Shown here in pieces: positions 1-7,598 of a stretch of 41,316 nucleotides of DNA; positions within the stretch are counted from its first letter, which is position 1, and each line of letters opens with the position of its first letter. The notes under the pieces were generated by a model that was not told where the DNA came from, did not search any database, and was given only the letters and a program-made list of their open reading frames with translations. The translations under genes were made by a program, and so were the position numbers. This stretch comes from Bacteroidota bacterium. GTDB lineage: Bacteria; Bacteroidota; Bacteroidia; AKYH767-A; 2013-40CM-41-45. The stretch is taken from assembly GCA_003151745.1 (NCBI GenBank), contig PLYJ01000158.1:1-41316 (forward strand), given 5' to 3'.

Positions 1-17
1 AAGGTTTTTTTAGGAAG

Positions 18-290
18 GTACACGTACAAGACAAAAAGACGACCGTACTAAAGTAAAACACGAGCGTAAAAAAGTAAAAGATGACCGTACAAGACTAAAT
101 CACGACCGTACAAGAGTAAAAGATGAGCGTAAAAGACAAAAACACGACCGTACTAAACAAAAACATGACCGTAGAAGACAAAAATACGACTGTAAAAAAG
201 AAAAATACGACCGTAAATTTCAAATTTACGACTGTACAAATCAAAATTACGACAGTAAATTTCAAATTTACGACCGTACAAGAGAAATAA
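18..290. repeat. 21-bp tandem array 1 (about 13 units)
   Basis: Contiguous 21-bp units with consensus close to ACGACCGTACAAGACAAAAAC run without spacers. Clean units begin at 39, 60, 81, 102, 123, 144, 165, 186, 207, 228, 249 and 270, with one degenerate unit before them. The core GACCGTA is best conserved and the A-rich half varies. Because 21 is a multiple of three, one plus-strand frame stays open from 14 to 358 and would read a charged heptad (D-R-T-K-x-K-H), but it has no ATG and ends soon after the array, so I do not call a gene. The array lies beyond the 3' end of the lytic transglycosylase gene. It is not CRISPR: there are no spacers. Function unknown. Confidence 0.9.
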
Positions 291-439
291 TTGTAACACC
301 AAAGCCGCTTTTTAGTGCTAAATTCAATAATTTAGATGCAGATGATGGAAAAGTGTAAGGTTTCGATGTCATTTCATGAAACCCTTGGTGGCAAATCGAG
401 TTTATATAATACGGTTTCTAAATCAAGGGCAGAATAAGC

Positions 440-1417
440 CTACTTTTTTTTCTCAATGGTGTTTGGCGCAGTCGAAGCATCCTCCATTACTCCCGTATAT
501 CCCTCAGCTAAAATCTTAATCGCATATTTTTTCTTCGATCTGTTTGGAAGAGCGTTAGAGCGCAGCCAGGGGTTTAACAGTTTCAGCATTTTGTAATTTG
601 TTTTCTTCGCAATGGCGAAGTCAGCCATGTTGGTGATGCTGCTGTCAACCATAAATGTGTTGTATTTATATGGTGCATATAGATCGCTTTGCCTGAAATG
701 ATAACCATACACGGCGGGATGCGTGAGAATTTCCTTAATGGCAATGATGCGGGCGATGTAACGAAGTGTTTCTTCGCTCAGCAAAAGATCATAGTAGTTA
801 TTCGCTTTTTGCTTTTCTATTTGCTTAGTCAATCCTTCCGCGCCCATGTTATAAGCTGCTGCTGCAAGCGTCCAAGTTCCGAATAATTGCTTTGATTCGA
901 GAAGATAGCTGCAGGCAGCTTCTGCGGATAGCTCTGTGTTATAGCGTTCATCCACATCTTCATTCATTTCAAGTCCGTATTTTTTCGCCGTTGCTTCGGT
1001 GAATTGCAAAAAGCCGCAGGCTCCCATAGGGGAAATGGCATTGGTGAGCCCGCTCTCCGCCACTACAAGATATTTGAAATCGTCAGGCACGTTGTTCTTT
1101 TTCAAAACAGGTTCTATGACGGGAAACCACCTTGCAGCGCGCTTCAGGTACAGCATGGTTTGCGATTGCCAATAGGTATTGATGAGCAGCTCCCTGTCAA
1201 TGCGTTCGCGCACTTCAAACTGACTGAGGGGAACTTTCTCTCCTGCAAAGCTCAATTCCTTCGGCATGCCGACAGGATATACATGATATTCTTCGTTAAA
1301 TCTTTTTCTGTATTCTTCATCGGTATCAGGCGTGCTATATATAAGCATCCGTGCAGCGCCAATTACCAGGGAGGAAAGAATCAGATAAAGAAATATTTTT
1401 TTTGTTCGGTTTTGCAT
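440..1417 (-). CDS. Membrane-anchored lytic transglycosylase (SLT domain, MltD-like)
   Basis: The 325-residue protein begins with a basic N-terminus and one hydrophobic segment (about residues 8-27), so it is either anchored or exported. An SLT/goose-lysozyme-like domain spans about residues 95-240. The likely catalytic Glu121 lies in the V-V-A-E-S-G-L motif, followed by G-A-C-G-F-L-Q-F and A-A-A-A-Y-N-M-G, which are standard family motifs. The family cleaves the MurNAc-GlcNAc bond of peptidoglycan to give 1,6-anhydro ends. No clear LysM repeat is visible, unlike long MltD proteins, although the C-terminal 50 residues could be a degenerate one. It is the last gene of the minus-strand polysaccharide cluster, 35 bp after the previous stop. 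Confidence 0.85.
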   Translation of the reverse strand: MQNRTKKIFLYLILSSLVIGAARMLIYSTPDTDEEYRKRFNEEYHVYPVGMPKELSFAGEKVPLSQFEVRERIDRELLINTYWQSQTMLYLKRAARWFPVIEPVLKKNNVPDDFKYLVVAESGLTNAISPMGACGFLQFTEATAKKYGLEMNEDVDERYNTELSAEAACSYLLESKQLFGTWTLAAAAYNMGAEGLTKQIEKQKANNYYDLLLSEETLRYIARIIAIKEILTHPAVYGYHFRQSDLYAPYKYNTFMVDSSITNMADFAIAKKTNYKMLKLLNPWLRSNALPNRSKKKYAIKILAEGYTGVMEDASTAPNTIEKKK

Positions 1418-1452
1418 GGTTTATCTCAGCGCATCGTTTTCTTCACGCAAGC

Positions 1453-2544
1453 TCATCCATTCTTCGTTCTTTTCAACCTTGAAATGTGAAGAAAGATAAT
1501 GAGTATCACTAAAAAATATGCTGCGAAGAGCGCCGTGTAGGCATTGTTCCAGTTAACAATTACTTTCTCTGCTATCACGACAAAGAAGATAGATAAAGAG
1601 GAAATGGCAATGAAAAGAAACGCTACCTGGCTGTCGCTCATTCCTAAAAAAGCAAGCGCATGGGTAGTGTGATCCTTTCCACCAATGAAGGGACTTTGCT
1701 TTTTTGAAAGACGGTTGATGACGACAACCGTTGTATCCACGATGGGCATGATAAAAACCAGTAACGGTAAAATGAGGCTTTTAATATTGATGATTTCATT
1801 GGAAGGAGGGGTGCTGTTCCAAAAACAATGGATGCCGATGAAGGCGAGAAAGACTCCGAGAAACTGGCTTCCCGTATCGCCCATAAACATTTTAGACGGA
1901 TGCCAGTTGAAATAAAGAAAGCCGATGAGCGCGCCTGCAATGCCAACCATGATGATAAAGGAGATGTTTGTGAGATCGCCTTTCAAAATCATGACGCTGG
2001 CGCCGGCAAGAATAATGATGATGGAAACGGAGGCTGCAATAGCATCCATGTTGTCCAGCATATTTAATGAATTCATAATGCCGACGACCCAAATAAGGGT
2101 GAAGGCGTAGTTAACGTATAAGTAAGGAGATATATTAATAACGGTGCCGGTAACCATCAGCAAGACAGCGCAGGTAAGCTGCGTTGTAACCTTCAGAAAC
2201 GGGCGTGTGTCATGAGCATCATCGGCCAGGCCAAGCAAAAAGCCTAACATGGTTGCAAGCAAAAAACCGATGAACTGTTTATTCAAAAATACCTGGTGTG
2301 AATTAAAGAAGACAGAATAGGCAGTGATGGAAAGCAGAAAAATGATGTAAAATGAAAAACCGCCTACAGCAGGTTTTGACTGCGATGCCCACCGGATAAC
2401 AGTTCCTTCATTGCCGCCTCTGATGCCAAGCGTTTTTGCAAAGCGAAGAAAAAGGCTGTTAATGAGAAAAGAAAATATGATGGCAATAACGAAATAGGAG
2501 GAATAAACAATAAAATAGTATTGGTTGCTTTCAGCCATGCTCAT
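1453..2544 (-). CDS. MraY/WecA-family undecaprenyl-phosphate sugar-1-phosphate transferase
   Basis: The 363-residue protein is highly hydrophobic with about ten membrane segments. Family motifs are present: an acidic D-D pair in G-L-A-D-D-A-H-D, the N-S-L-N-M-L-D-N-M-D loop, H-P-S-K-M-F-M-G-D-T-G-S, and a late G-G-K-D-H-T-T-H-A-L loop of the kind that helps define sugar specificity. The family transfers a HexNAc-1-phosphate from a UDP-sugar to undecaprenyl phosphate on the cytoplasmic face, starting O-antigen, teichoic-type or exopolysaccharide synthesis. MraY itself is less likely because the gene is not in a cell-wall (mur/fts) cluster. Its start overlaps the end of rfbC by 14 bp (8 bp if the second Met is used), indicating translational coupling. 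Confidence 0.85.
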   Translation of the reverse strand: MSMAESNQYYFIVYSSYFVIAIIFSFLINSLFLRFAKTLGIRGGNEGTVIRWASQSKPAVGGFSFYIIFLLSITAYSVFFNSHQVFLNKQFIGFLLATMLGFLLGLADDAHDTRPFLKVTTQLTCAVLLMVTGTVINISPYLYVNYAFTLIWVVGIMNSLNMLDNMDAIAASVSIIIILAGASVMILKGDLTNISFIIMVGIAGALIGFLYFNWHPSKMFMGDTGSQFLGVFLAFIGIHCFWNSTPPSNEIINIKSLILPLLVFIMPIVDTTVVVINRLSKKQSPFIGGKDHTTHALAFLGMSDSQVAFLFIAISSLSIFFVVIAEKVIVNWNNAYTALFAAYFLVILIIFLHISRLKRTKNG

Positions 2545-3073
2545 TAACGTTTTTCCACGCAGGCAAAATAGTATCTTTTTCTGAAACTAATGGATTGGAG
2601 ATGCCCCAATTAATTGCAAGATCAGGATCATTCCATTTAATGCCGCCTTCTGATGCTTTATTGTAGAAGTTCGTGCATTTATATACAAAAATAGTGTCGT
2701 CAGCAAGTGTAAGAAAGCCATGCGCAAAACCCGTCGGCACCCAAAGCATGTGTTTGTTAACAGCATTTAATTCACAGGAAAAATACTTGCCAAATGTTGG
2801 AGAGTCTTTTCTCATGTCAACCACCACATCCAATACACCTCCTGTGATAACGCGAACGAGCTTTCCCTGTTCATAAGGAGCTTTCTGAAAATGGAGGCCG
2901 CGCAACACATTTTTTGAAGAAGCAGATTGGTTATCCTGCACGAAAATTGCATGGACGCCTAAGGCTTGAAAAGATTTTTCGTTAAAGGATTCAAAAAAGC
3001 TTCCGCGTGTATCTTCATACGTGTCGGGGATAATTATTTTGACTTCTTTAAGCGGGGTGTCAATTACTTTCAC
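2531..3073 (-). CDS. rfbC: dTDP-4-dehydrorhamnose 3,5-epimerase
   Basis: The 180-residue protein has the usual RmlC length and cupin motifs. F-F-E-S-F-N lies near residue 26, the catalytic His61 is in L-R-G-L-H-F-Q, and W-V-P-T-G-F-A-H-G-F (about 111-120) and a Tyr near 131 follow. The enzyme epimerises C3 and C5 of dTDP-4-keto-6-deoxyglucose on the way to dTDP-L-rhamnose. The partner genes rmlA, rmlB and rmlD are not in this window, so the rest of the pathway must lie elsewhere or the product serves another deoxysugar. It sits 58 bp after the Wzc-like gene and overlaps the next transferase gene. Confidence 0.92.
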   Translation of the reverse strand: MKVIDTPLKEVKIIIPDTYEDTRGSFFESFNEKSFQALGVHAIFVQDNQSASSKNVLRGLHFQKAPYEQGKLVRVITGGVLDVVVDMRKDSPTFGKYFSCELNAVNKHMLWVPTGFAHGFLTLADDTIFVYKCTNFYNKASEGGIKWNDPDLAINWGISNPLVSEKDTILPAWKNVNEHG

Positions 3074-3131
3074 TTTAATCTAAATTTAAAAGGTGATTTT
3101 ATGGATATAATATTTTTACAAATTATCTCTT

Positions 3132-5555
3132 TTATGATTGAGAATTTCGTTGGAAAATGCTTCGAAACCTTCGCCATACCGAAAGTTGCTTTTTGCTTTC
3201 CTCGTCATAATAGCCGTAACCGTATCCATAACCATAGCCATACCCATACCCGTAGCCATACCCGTATCTGAATTTCGACATTTCAACGCCATTCAGTAAT
3301 ACAGAAAGTTTCCTGATTTTATTTTCCTCTATGAGCTTATTAATGTTCTGTATAAACATTCGCTTCGAATACATTCCGCGCAAAATGTAAATTGGGAAAT
3401 CAGCGTTTTGAATGATATGAACGCCATCGGTAACAATGCCGATAGGAGGGGTATCTATAATGATGATGTCATAGACTGATTTCAAATAGTCGAGCAGTTC
3501 TCCCATTTTCGGACTCAGAATAAGCTCTGAAGGGTTAGGAGGAATGGGTCCGGCTGTAATGAAGTCGAGATTTTTGAGTGTGCTTTTGTTAATGCAGTCT
3601 TCAGGACGGTCTCTGCCAATTAAAATAGTACTCATGCCCCTGATGTTTTCTACATTAAATCCTAAATGGATTTTAGGTTTACGCATGTCAAGGTCAATGA
3701 TAACAACACGCTTATCTGAGAAAGCAATTACTCCTCCCAGATTAATAGCACAGAAGGTTTTTCCTTCGCCTGAGATCGTAGAGGTTACAGCAATTACTTT
3801 CGAATTCGGATCGTTAGAAATAAATTGCAGGTTCGTTCTTACGGAACGAAATGATTCGGATATAGCAGATTTTGGATTTTTATCTACAATTAATTGTGAA
3901 ATAGGAATTTCGCTTTTATACTTTGGAACAATACCCAATAATGCCGCATCCGTATATTGGTTAACCTCATCAAGGGATGTAATTTCATTATAAAACAAGT
4001 AATTAATGAAAATAATTATGAAGCTTATAAGGAATCCGATTAATATGCTGGCACCGAATATAACCGGACGGTTAGGTGAAACAGGGTTGCGATTGGAAAA
4101 AGCTCGTTCGAGAACTATATTATTGATAACTAATCCGGCTTTTGTAATTGAGAACTCCGCCTTTTTTTCAAGAAGCAATGAAAAGAATTTTTCACTAATT
4201 TGATAGGAGCGCTCCAATCTTGAAAGTTGTGCTTCTTCTGTTGGAAACAGCAGGAAATCAGAATCTAATTCAATGATACGATCCTGAATATTTTTAACTT
4301 TTTGCGCAACAGCAACTTTTGCGTTACTAATGCTTCCTACGAGCAATTGCCTTTGTTTTTCTATCCTCGAATATAGCTCCTTAACAGCCTGATTGCTATC
4401 AGTAGCTTGTAATTTGAGTTTGTCTCTTTCGTTTTCAAGCTGCTGAACGTTATTAACAAGAATCGTAATTATATTATCTGAATAGGATCCGGCCATAAGA
4501 GGCAGGATTTTTATCAGATCATTAGAATTTTTAATATCACTATTTATTTTTTCCAGAACCATAAGATTTAATTTCTCTGTGGTTTGCTGTGACTCTAATT
4601 CAGTAAGTTTATTGAGATCTCTGTCGGCATTTCTCTCAGGATCCAGAACCTTGTTTTCCTTTTTAAAATCCTCAAGTTGTGTTTCGGAATTCTTAAGTTT
4701 AATATCTATGTCTGCTAATGTTTCTTCAATGAAAGCAATTATTTTATCTGATGCTTCGGTCTTTTTTTCTTGATCGTAGCTTATGAATTCATTTACAACT
4801 GAATTAACAAAGTCAGCTGCTTTAACAGCGTTATGATCGCTAAAAGAAATTTGTAATATCTGTGCCTGAGGGTTTATTAAGCTGACATTAACCTGACCTA
4901 TGTATTGTTGCACATTCAACTCAGGATTGTTGATGGTAAAAAAGTAAGCATTTTTTTTAATTTGATCCTGGAGCTTTCTTATCTCATTAATATTATTTAT
5001 GGTGAGCTCCATATCAATTGAGGGCAGGTGAGCCAGCTCGTTTACCTTGAATTTTGAACTTACCTTTTTGCCATTTACATTATAACTCAACTCATAAACC
5101 TGGTCTGATAGAAACTCGACATTGAATGGAGTATTATAAATGGACGAATCTTTGATAGTTACTTCCACTTTAAAGGGGGACTGTGTATAAAGCTCCTTTA
5201 CCAACACTACACCGCGGGAAAAATAGGATATGGATAGCGGAATTTTGACAAGCGCGCGTTCAATAATAATCTTTGATTTGATCAGTTCTATGTCGCCTGC
5301 AATTTGGGATTGGCTTTGATCAAATAAGGAATTGCTTGTATTGGTAGAAATAATTGCAGTGGCATTGTTAACTAACCCTAATTTAATTGTGGATGAAGAT
5401 TGATAGAGAGGTGGTGTATAGCGCAGATATATATAGGCTGCACTTAAGGAAAGCGAAAGTAAAATTAGTATCCAGTAGGATTTTTTCTTGACGATCGTCA
5501 GAAATAGCTTGAGATCAAAATCCTCGTTTAAAGCAACTATTTTCTTTTTTGGCAT
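3132..5555 (-). CDS. Wzc-like polysaccharide co-polymerase / BY-kinase
   Basis: The 807-residue protein has the full Wzc layout. A Wzz-type N-terminal domain begins with a membrane segment near residues 26-45, a long coiled-coil periplasmic part follows (about 200-450), a second membrane segment lies near 497-522, and a cytoplasmic BY-kinase domain completes it. Walker A (S-G-E-G-K-T-F, about 597), Walker A' (I-I-D-L-D-M-R-K-P) and Walker B (I-I-I-I-D-T-P-P) are intact. The C-terminal tyrosine cluster is unusual: Y(GY)9Y followed by acidic residues. The family controls chain length and export through cyclic tyrosine autophosphorylation, working with the Wza channel, whose gene ends 8 bp upstream. 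Confidence 0.93.
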   Translation of the reverse strand: MPKKKIVALNEDFDLKLFLTIVKKKSYWILILLSLSLSAAYIYLRYTPPLYQSSSTIKLGLVNNATAIISTNTSNSLFDQSQSQIAGDIELIKSKIIIERALVKIPLSISYFSRGVVLVKELYTQSPFKVEVTIKDSSIYNTPFNVEFLSDQVYELSYNVNGKKVSSKFKVNELAHLPSIDMELTINNINEIRKLQDQIKKNAYFFTINNPELNVQQYIGQVNVSLINPQAQILQISFSDHNAVKAADFVNSVVNEFISYDQEKKTEASDKIIAFIEETLADIDIKLKNSETQLEDFKKENKVLDPERNADRDLNKLTELESQQTTEKLNLMVLEKINSDIKNSNDLIKILPLMAGSYSDNIITILVNNVQQLENERDKLKLQATDSNQAVKELYSRIEKQRQLLVGSISNAKVAVAQKVKNIQDRIIELDSDFLLFPTEEAQLSRLERSYQISEKFFSLLLEKKAEFSITKAGLVINNIVLERAFSNRNPVSPNRPVIFGASILIGFLISFIIIFINYLFYNEITSLDEVNQYTDAALLGIVPKYKSEIPISQLIVDKNPKSAISESFRSVRTNLQFISNDPNSKVIAVTSTISGEGKTFCAINLGGVIAFSDKRVVIIDLDMRKPKIHLGFNVENIRGMSTILIGRDRPEDCINKSTLKNLDFITAGPIPPNPSELILSPKMGELLDYLKSVYDIIIIDTPPIGIVTDGVHIIQNADFPIYILRGMYSKRMFIQNINKLIEENKIRKLSVLLNGVEMSKFRYGYGYGYGYGYGYGYGYGYYDEESKKQLSVWRRFRSIFQRNSQS
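3207..3266 (-). repeat. Gly-Tyr codon repeat in the kinase tail
   Basis: A hexanucleotide-periodic tract encodes nine Gly-Tyr pairs plus a flanking Tyr, at about residues 763-783 of the Wzc-like kinase. Gly is written with GGC, GGT, GGA and GGG and Tyr with TAT and TAC in mixed order, so the peptide pattern is kept while the DNA is not a perfect repeat. Unit-number change would stay in frame. Confidence 0.9.
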
Positions 5556-5563
5556 CGCGAGAA

Positions 5564-6313
5564 CTATTTTCCCCCGGTAATATTATAAACAATTAATGCG
5601 CTTGTAAGAATACCTACAATAGTTGAAAGCTGAGTCAATACTTTTTGATCTATGTTTCTGACAGGCTCTACATATATAATATCATTTGCCTGCAGGGTCA
5701 TATTACTTCGTTTTGCTCTTTCCATCGTTGAAAGATCAATCAAATAAACCTCAGGGTTGCTCATGTTGCCTCTAATCAATTTTATTTTATATGCTTTTCC
5801 GGTTGACGAAATTCCTCCCGCACGGGCAATGGCTTCAACTACAGATATGTTCTCATTATGAATTTCCAGTGCGACTGCGCTGCCTCCTTCACCTCTAAAA
5901 ATAATTACTTTCCTGTTACTTACATCCATCATAACAAACGGATCTTTATAATACATATCATATTTTCCTTCCAAAAAGTGTTCTGCCTCCCGAAGGGTCA
6001 TTCCTTTTAGCTGTTCTTTTCCAAGCAATGGCAATTTTACAGCTCCGTCATTTTCAACCGTATAACGTACGGTATTGCCTCCGGAACCTGAACTTCCGGA
6101 TGACGCAGTTACATCAACTAGTTTGAAACCATCATTGGTATAAATATGCATTTCGAGCTGATCATATTCGGAAATTTTATATTCCACTACTTTACTGGCC
6201 ATTGTATCAATTGCTATAGGATATCCTTTCGGGATTTGAAACATGACGCTTGGGTTATAGGTGCGGCATCCCACTATTAAAAGCAATAAAATGGCAAAAT
6301 AGGTTCTTCTCAT
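5564..6313 (-). CDS. Wza-like outer-membrane polysaccharide export lipoprotein
   Basis: The 249-residue protein begins M-R-R-T-Y, followed by a hydrophobic stretch and a lipobox (L-I-V-G-C, Cys16), so it should be a lipoprotein. A Poly_export domain follows (about 45-130, with V-E-N-D-G-A-V-K-L-P-L-L-G typical), then an SLBB-like ligand domain (about 133-215). A C-terminal hydrophobic segment (about 225-245) is common in Bacteroidota homologues. The family forms the outer-membrane channel for capsule or EPS and contacts the Wzc protein encoded immediately downstream. A TAnnTTTG box about 20 bp upstream suggests it starts the wza-wzc-rfbC-transferase operon. Confidence 0.9.
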   Translation of the reverse strand: MRRTYFAILLLLIVGCRTYNPSVMFQIPKGYPIAIDTMASKVVEYKISEYDQLEMHIYTNDGFKLVDVTASSGSSGSGGNTVRYTVENDGAVKLPLLGKEQLKGMTLREAEHFLEGKYDMYYKDPFVMMDVSNRKVIIFRGEGGSAVALEIHNENISVVEAIARAGGISSTGKAYKIKLIRGNMSNPEVYLIDLSTMERAKRSNMTLQANDIIYVEPVRNIDQKVLTQLSTIVGILTSALIVYNITGGK

Positions 6314-6333
6314 CTAAAAATATTCAAAGTGCG

Positions 6334-6341
6334 CAAAAATA
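6334..6341 (-). promoter_or_regulatory. Candidate -7 box of the wza operon
   Basis: Read on the minus strand this is TATTTTTG, matching TAnnTTTG, 20 bp before the ATG of the Wza-like gene. A clear -33 TTTG at the right distance is not visible, so only the -7 element is supported. Confidence 0.45.
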
Positions 6342-6386
6342 AAATATTAATCCGTAAAGAAAGCCTTTCCACAGATACAAACAAAA

Positions 6387-7577
6387 TTATTGCTTTGTGT
6401 TTAATAATTCGTAATAAAGGGTTTTTATCTCATTTACTAATCGTGTGTAATTAAATCGTTCGCCAACATTTTTCCATCCGCTTGCACCCAGTGAGTTTCT
6501 AAGATTCTGGTTTTCTACGATCCTTAATAAGTTCTCAGTAAAGCCTTTTTCGTCAGTGCTTTCAGAAAGCAATCCAGTTATGCCGGGTTGCACAATATTC
6601 TCAATTCCTCCAACGTTAGTGCTCACAATTGGTTTTCCACTGGCTTGCGCTTCAATAAGGCTGACAGGTGTTCCTTCATTCAAAGAAGTCATTGCGATAA
6701 TGTCCAGCCCCGCTATCGCCCAATCAATGTTCTTTATCCATGAAGTAAATATAAGGGAAGGTTTTTGTTGAGCCTCATTATTATCAGCAAAAGAAATACC
6801 CAAGGATGCTGCCAACGCTTCCAATTTATTGCGTTCTTCACCATCACCAATGATGAAAGCTCTTACTTTTTTGTTTGTTTTTTGACGAATTTGGTTAAAA
6901 ACATGTAAAAAGAGTGTGTGGTTTTTGACGGGTACTAATCTGCCAATGATCCCGATAGCAAGTTCATCCTCAAGAGAATATGTTTTCCGGAAATCCTTTC
7001 GTTTTTCTTCCATCCTTTCCCGAAACCTTGTTAAATCGAAACCTAATTGTATTACTTTGATTTTATCAGGAGGACAAATTCGAAAGAGTACCGCAAGTTC
7101 ATGTTTTTGAATACCACTGAGCGCAATAATTGCTGTAGATTTCTTTGCAAGATATCTTTCAATACTTAGAAATATTCGCGTTTTAAGAGGATTAAAATAA
7201 GAATGAAACACATGTCCGTGAAAAGTATGTACAATTACCCGCACATTAAGCGATGAAGCTGCCAATCTGCCAAGCGTTCCTGCTTTTGCCGAATGTGTAT
7301 GAACAATATCAGGTTTGAAGTCCCTGATGATTTGTTTGATCTTCTTATAAGCAATATAATCTTTTGTTAAGCTTATTTCGCGCGACATTTCAGGAATACT
7401 GACATGATCAATCCCCAAATCTTTTACAATGAATTCTGAGCTTTCTTCTGTATCGGTTTTTGTTCCTGCAACCAATAATGTTTCAAATTCAGGTGCAAGA
7501 TGTTTTGTAAGTAATGCCGCATTATAAGTGGGACCGCCAAGATTCAGACGATTGATAATGCGAAGTACGCGTGGCAT
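6387..7577 (-). CDS. Family 4 (GT-B) glycosyltransferase
   Basis: The 396-residue protein has a two-Rossmann GT-B layout. The N-terminus carries the glycine-rich acceptor loop (L-N-L-G-G-P-T-Y-N, about 11-19) and H-T-H-S-A-K-A-G-T-L-G-R. The C-terminal half carries G-I-I-G-R-L-V-P-V-K-N and the E-G-T-P-V-S-L-I-E-A-Q-A-S-G-K-P-I-V-S nucleotide-sugar motif (E-x7-E type). Such enzymes add sugars to a growing polysaccharide or lipid-linked repeat unit in the cytoplasm. The donor and linkage cannot be told. The gene lies 21 bp after asnB and 73 bp before the Wza-like gene, consistent with an EPS role. Confidence 0.88.
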   Translation of the reverse strand: MPRVLRIINRLNLGGPTYNAALLTKHLAPEFETLLVAGTKTDTEESSEFIVKDLGIDHVSIPEMSREISLTKDYIAYKKIKQIIRDFKPDIVHTHSAKAGTLGRLAASSLNVRVIVHTFHGHVFHSYFNPLKTRIFLSIERYLAKKSTAIIALSGIQKHELAVLFRICPPDKIKVIQLGFDLTRFRERMEEKRKDFRKTYSLEDELAIGIIGRLVPVKNHTLFLHVFNQIRQKTNKKVRAFIIGDGEERNKLEALAASLGISFADNNEAQQKPSLIFTSWIKNIDWAIAGLDIIAMTSLNEGTPVSLIEAQASGKPIVSTNVGGIENIVQPGITGLLSESTDEKGFTENLLRIVENQNLRNSLGASGWKNVGERFNYTRLVNEIKTLYYELLNTKQ

Positions 7578-7598
7578 TTTATGATTTATTAACTTATT

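Noticed and set aside
18-290. CRISPR array
   Set aside because: Units are contiguous at 21 bp without unique spacers, and no cas genes are in the window. The same applies to array 2.
14-358. A plus-strand open frame across array 1 with a charged heptad
   Set aside because: No ATG or other convincing start; a stop lies at 11-13 just before. Explained by the repeat period.
1004-1489. A 161-codon plus-strand frame opposite the transglycosylase
   Set aside because: Antisense shadow of a gene with clear motifs; no promoter or family features. Similar shadows opposite trxB, wzc-like, ftsK and others were also dropped.
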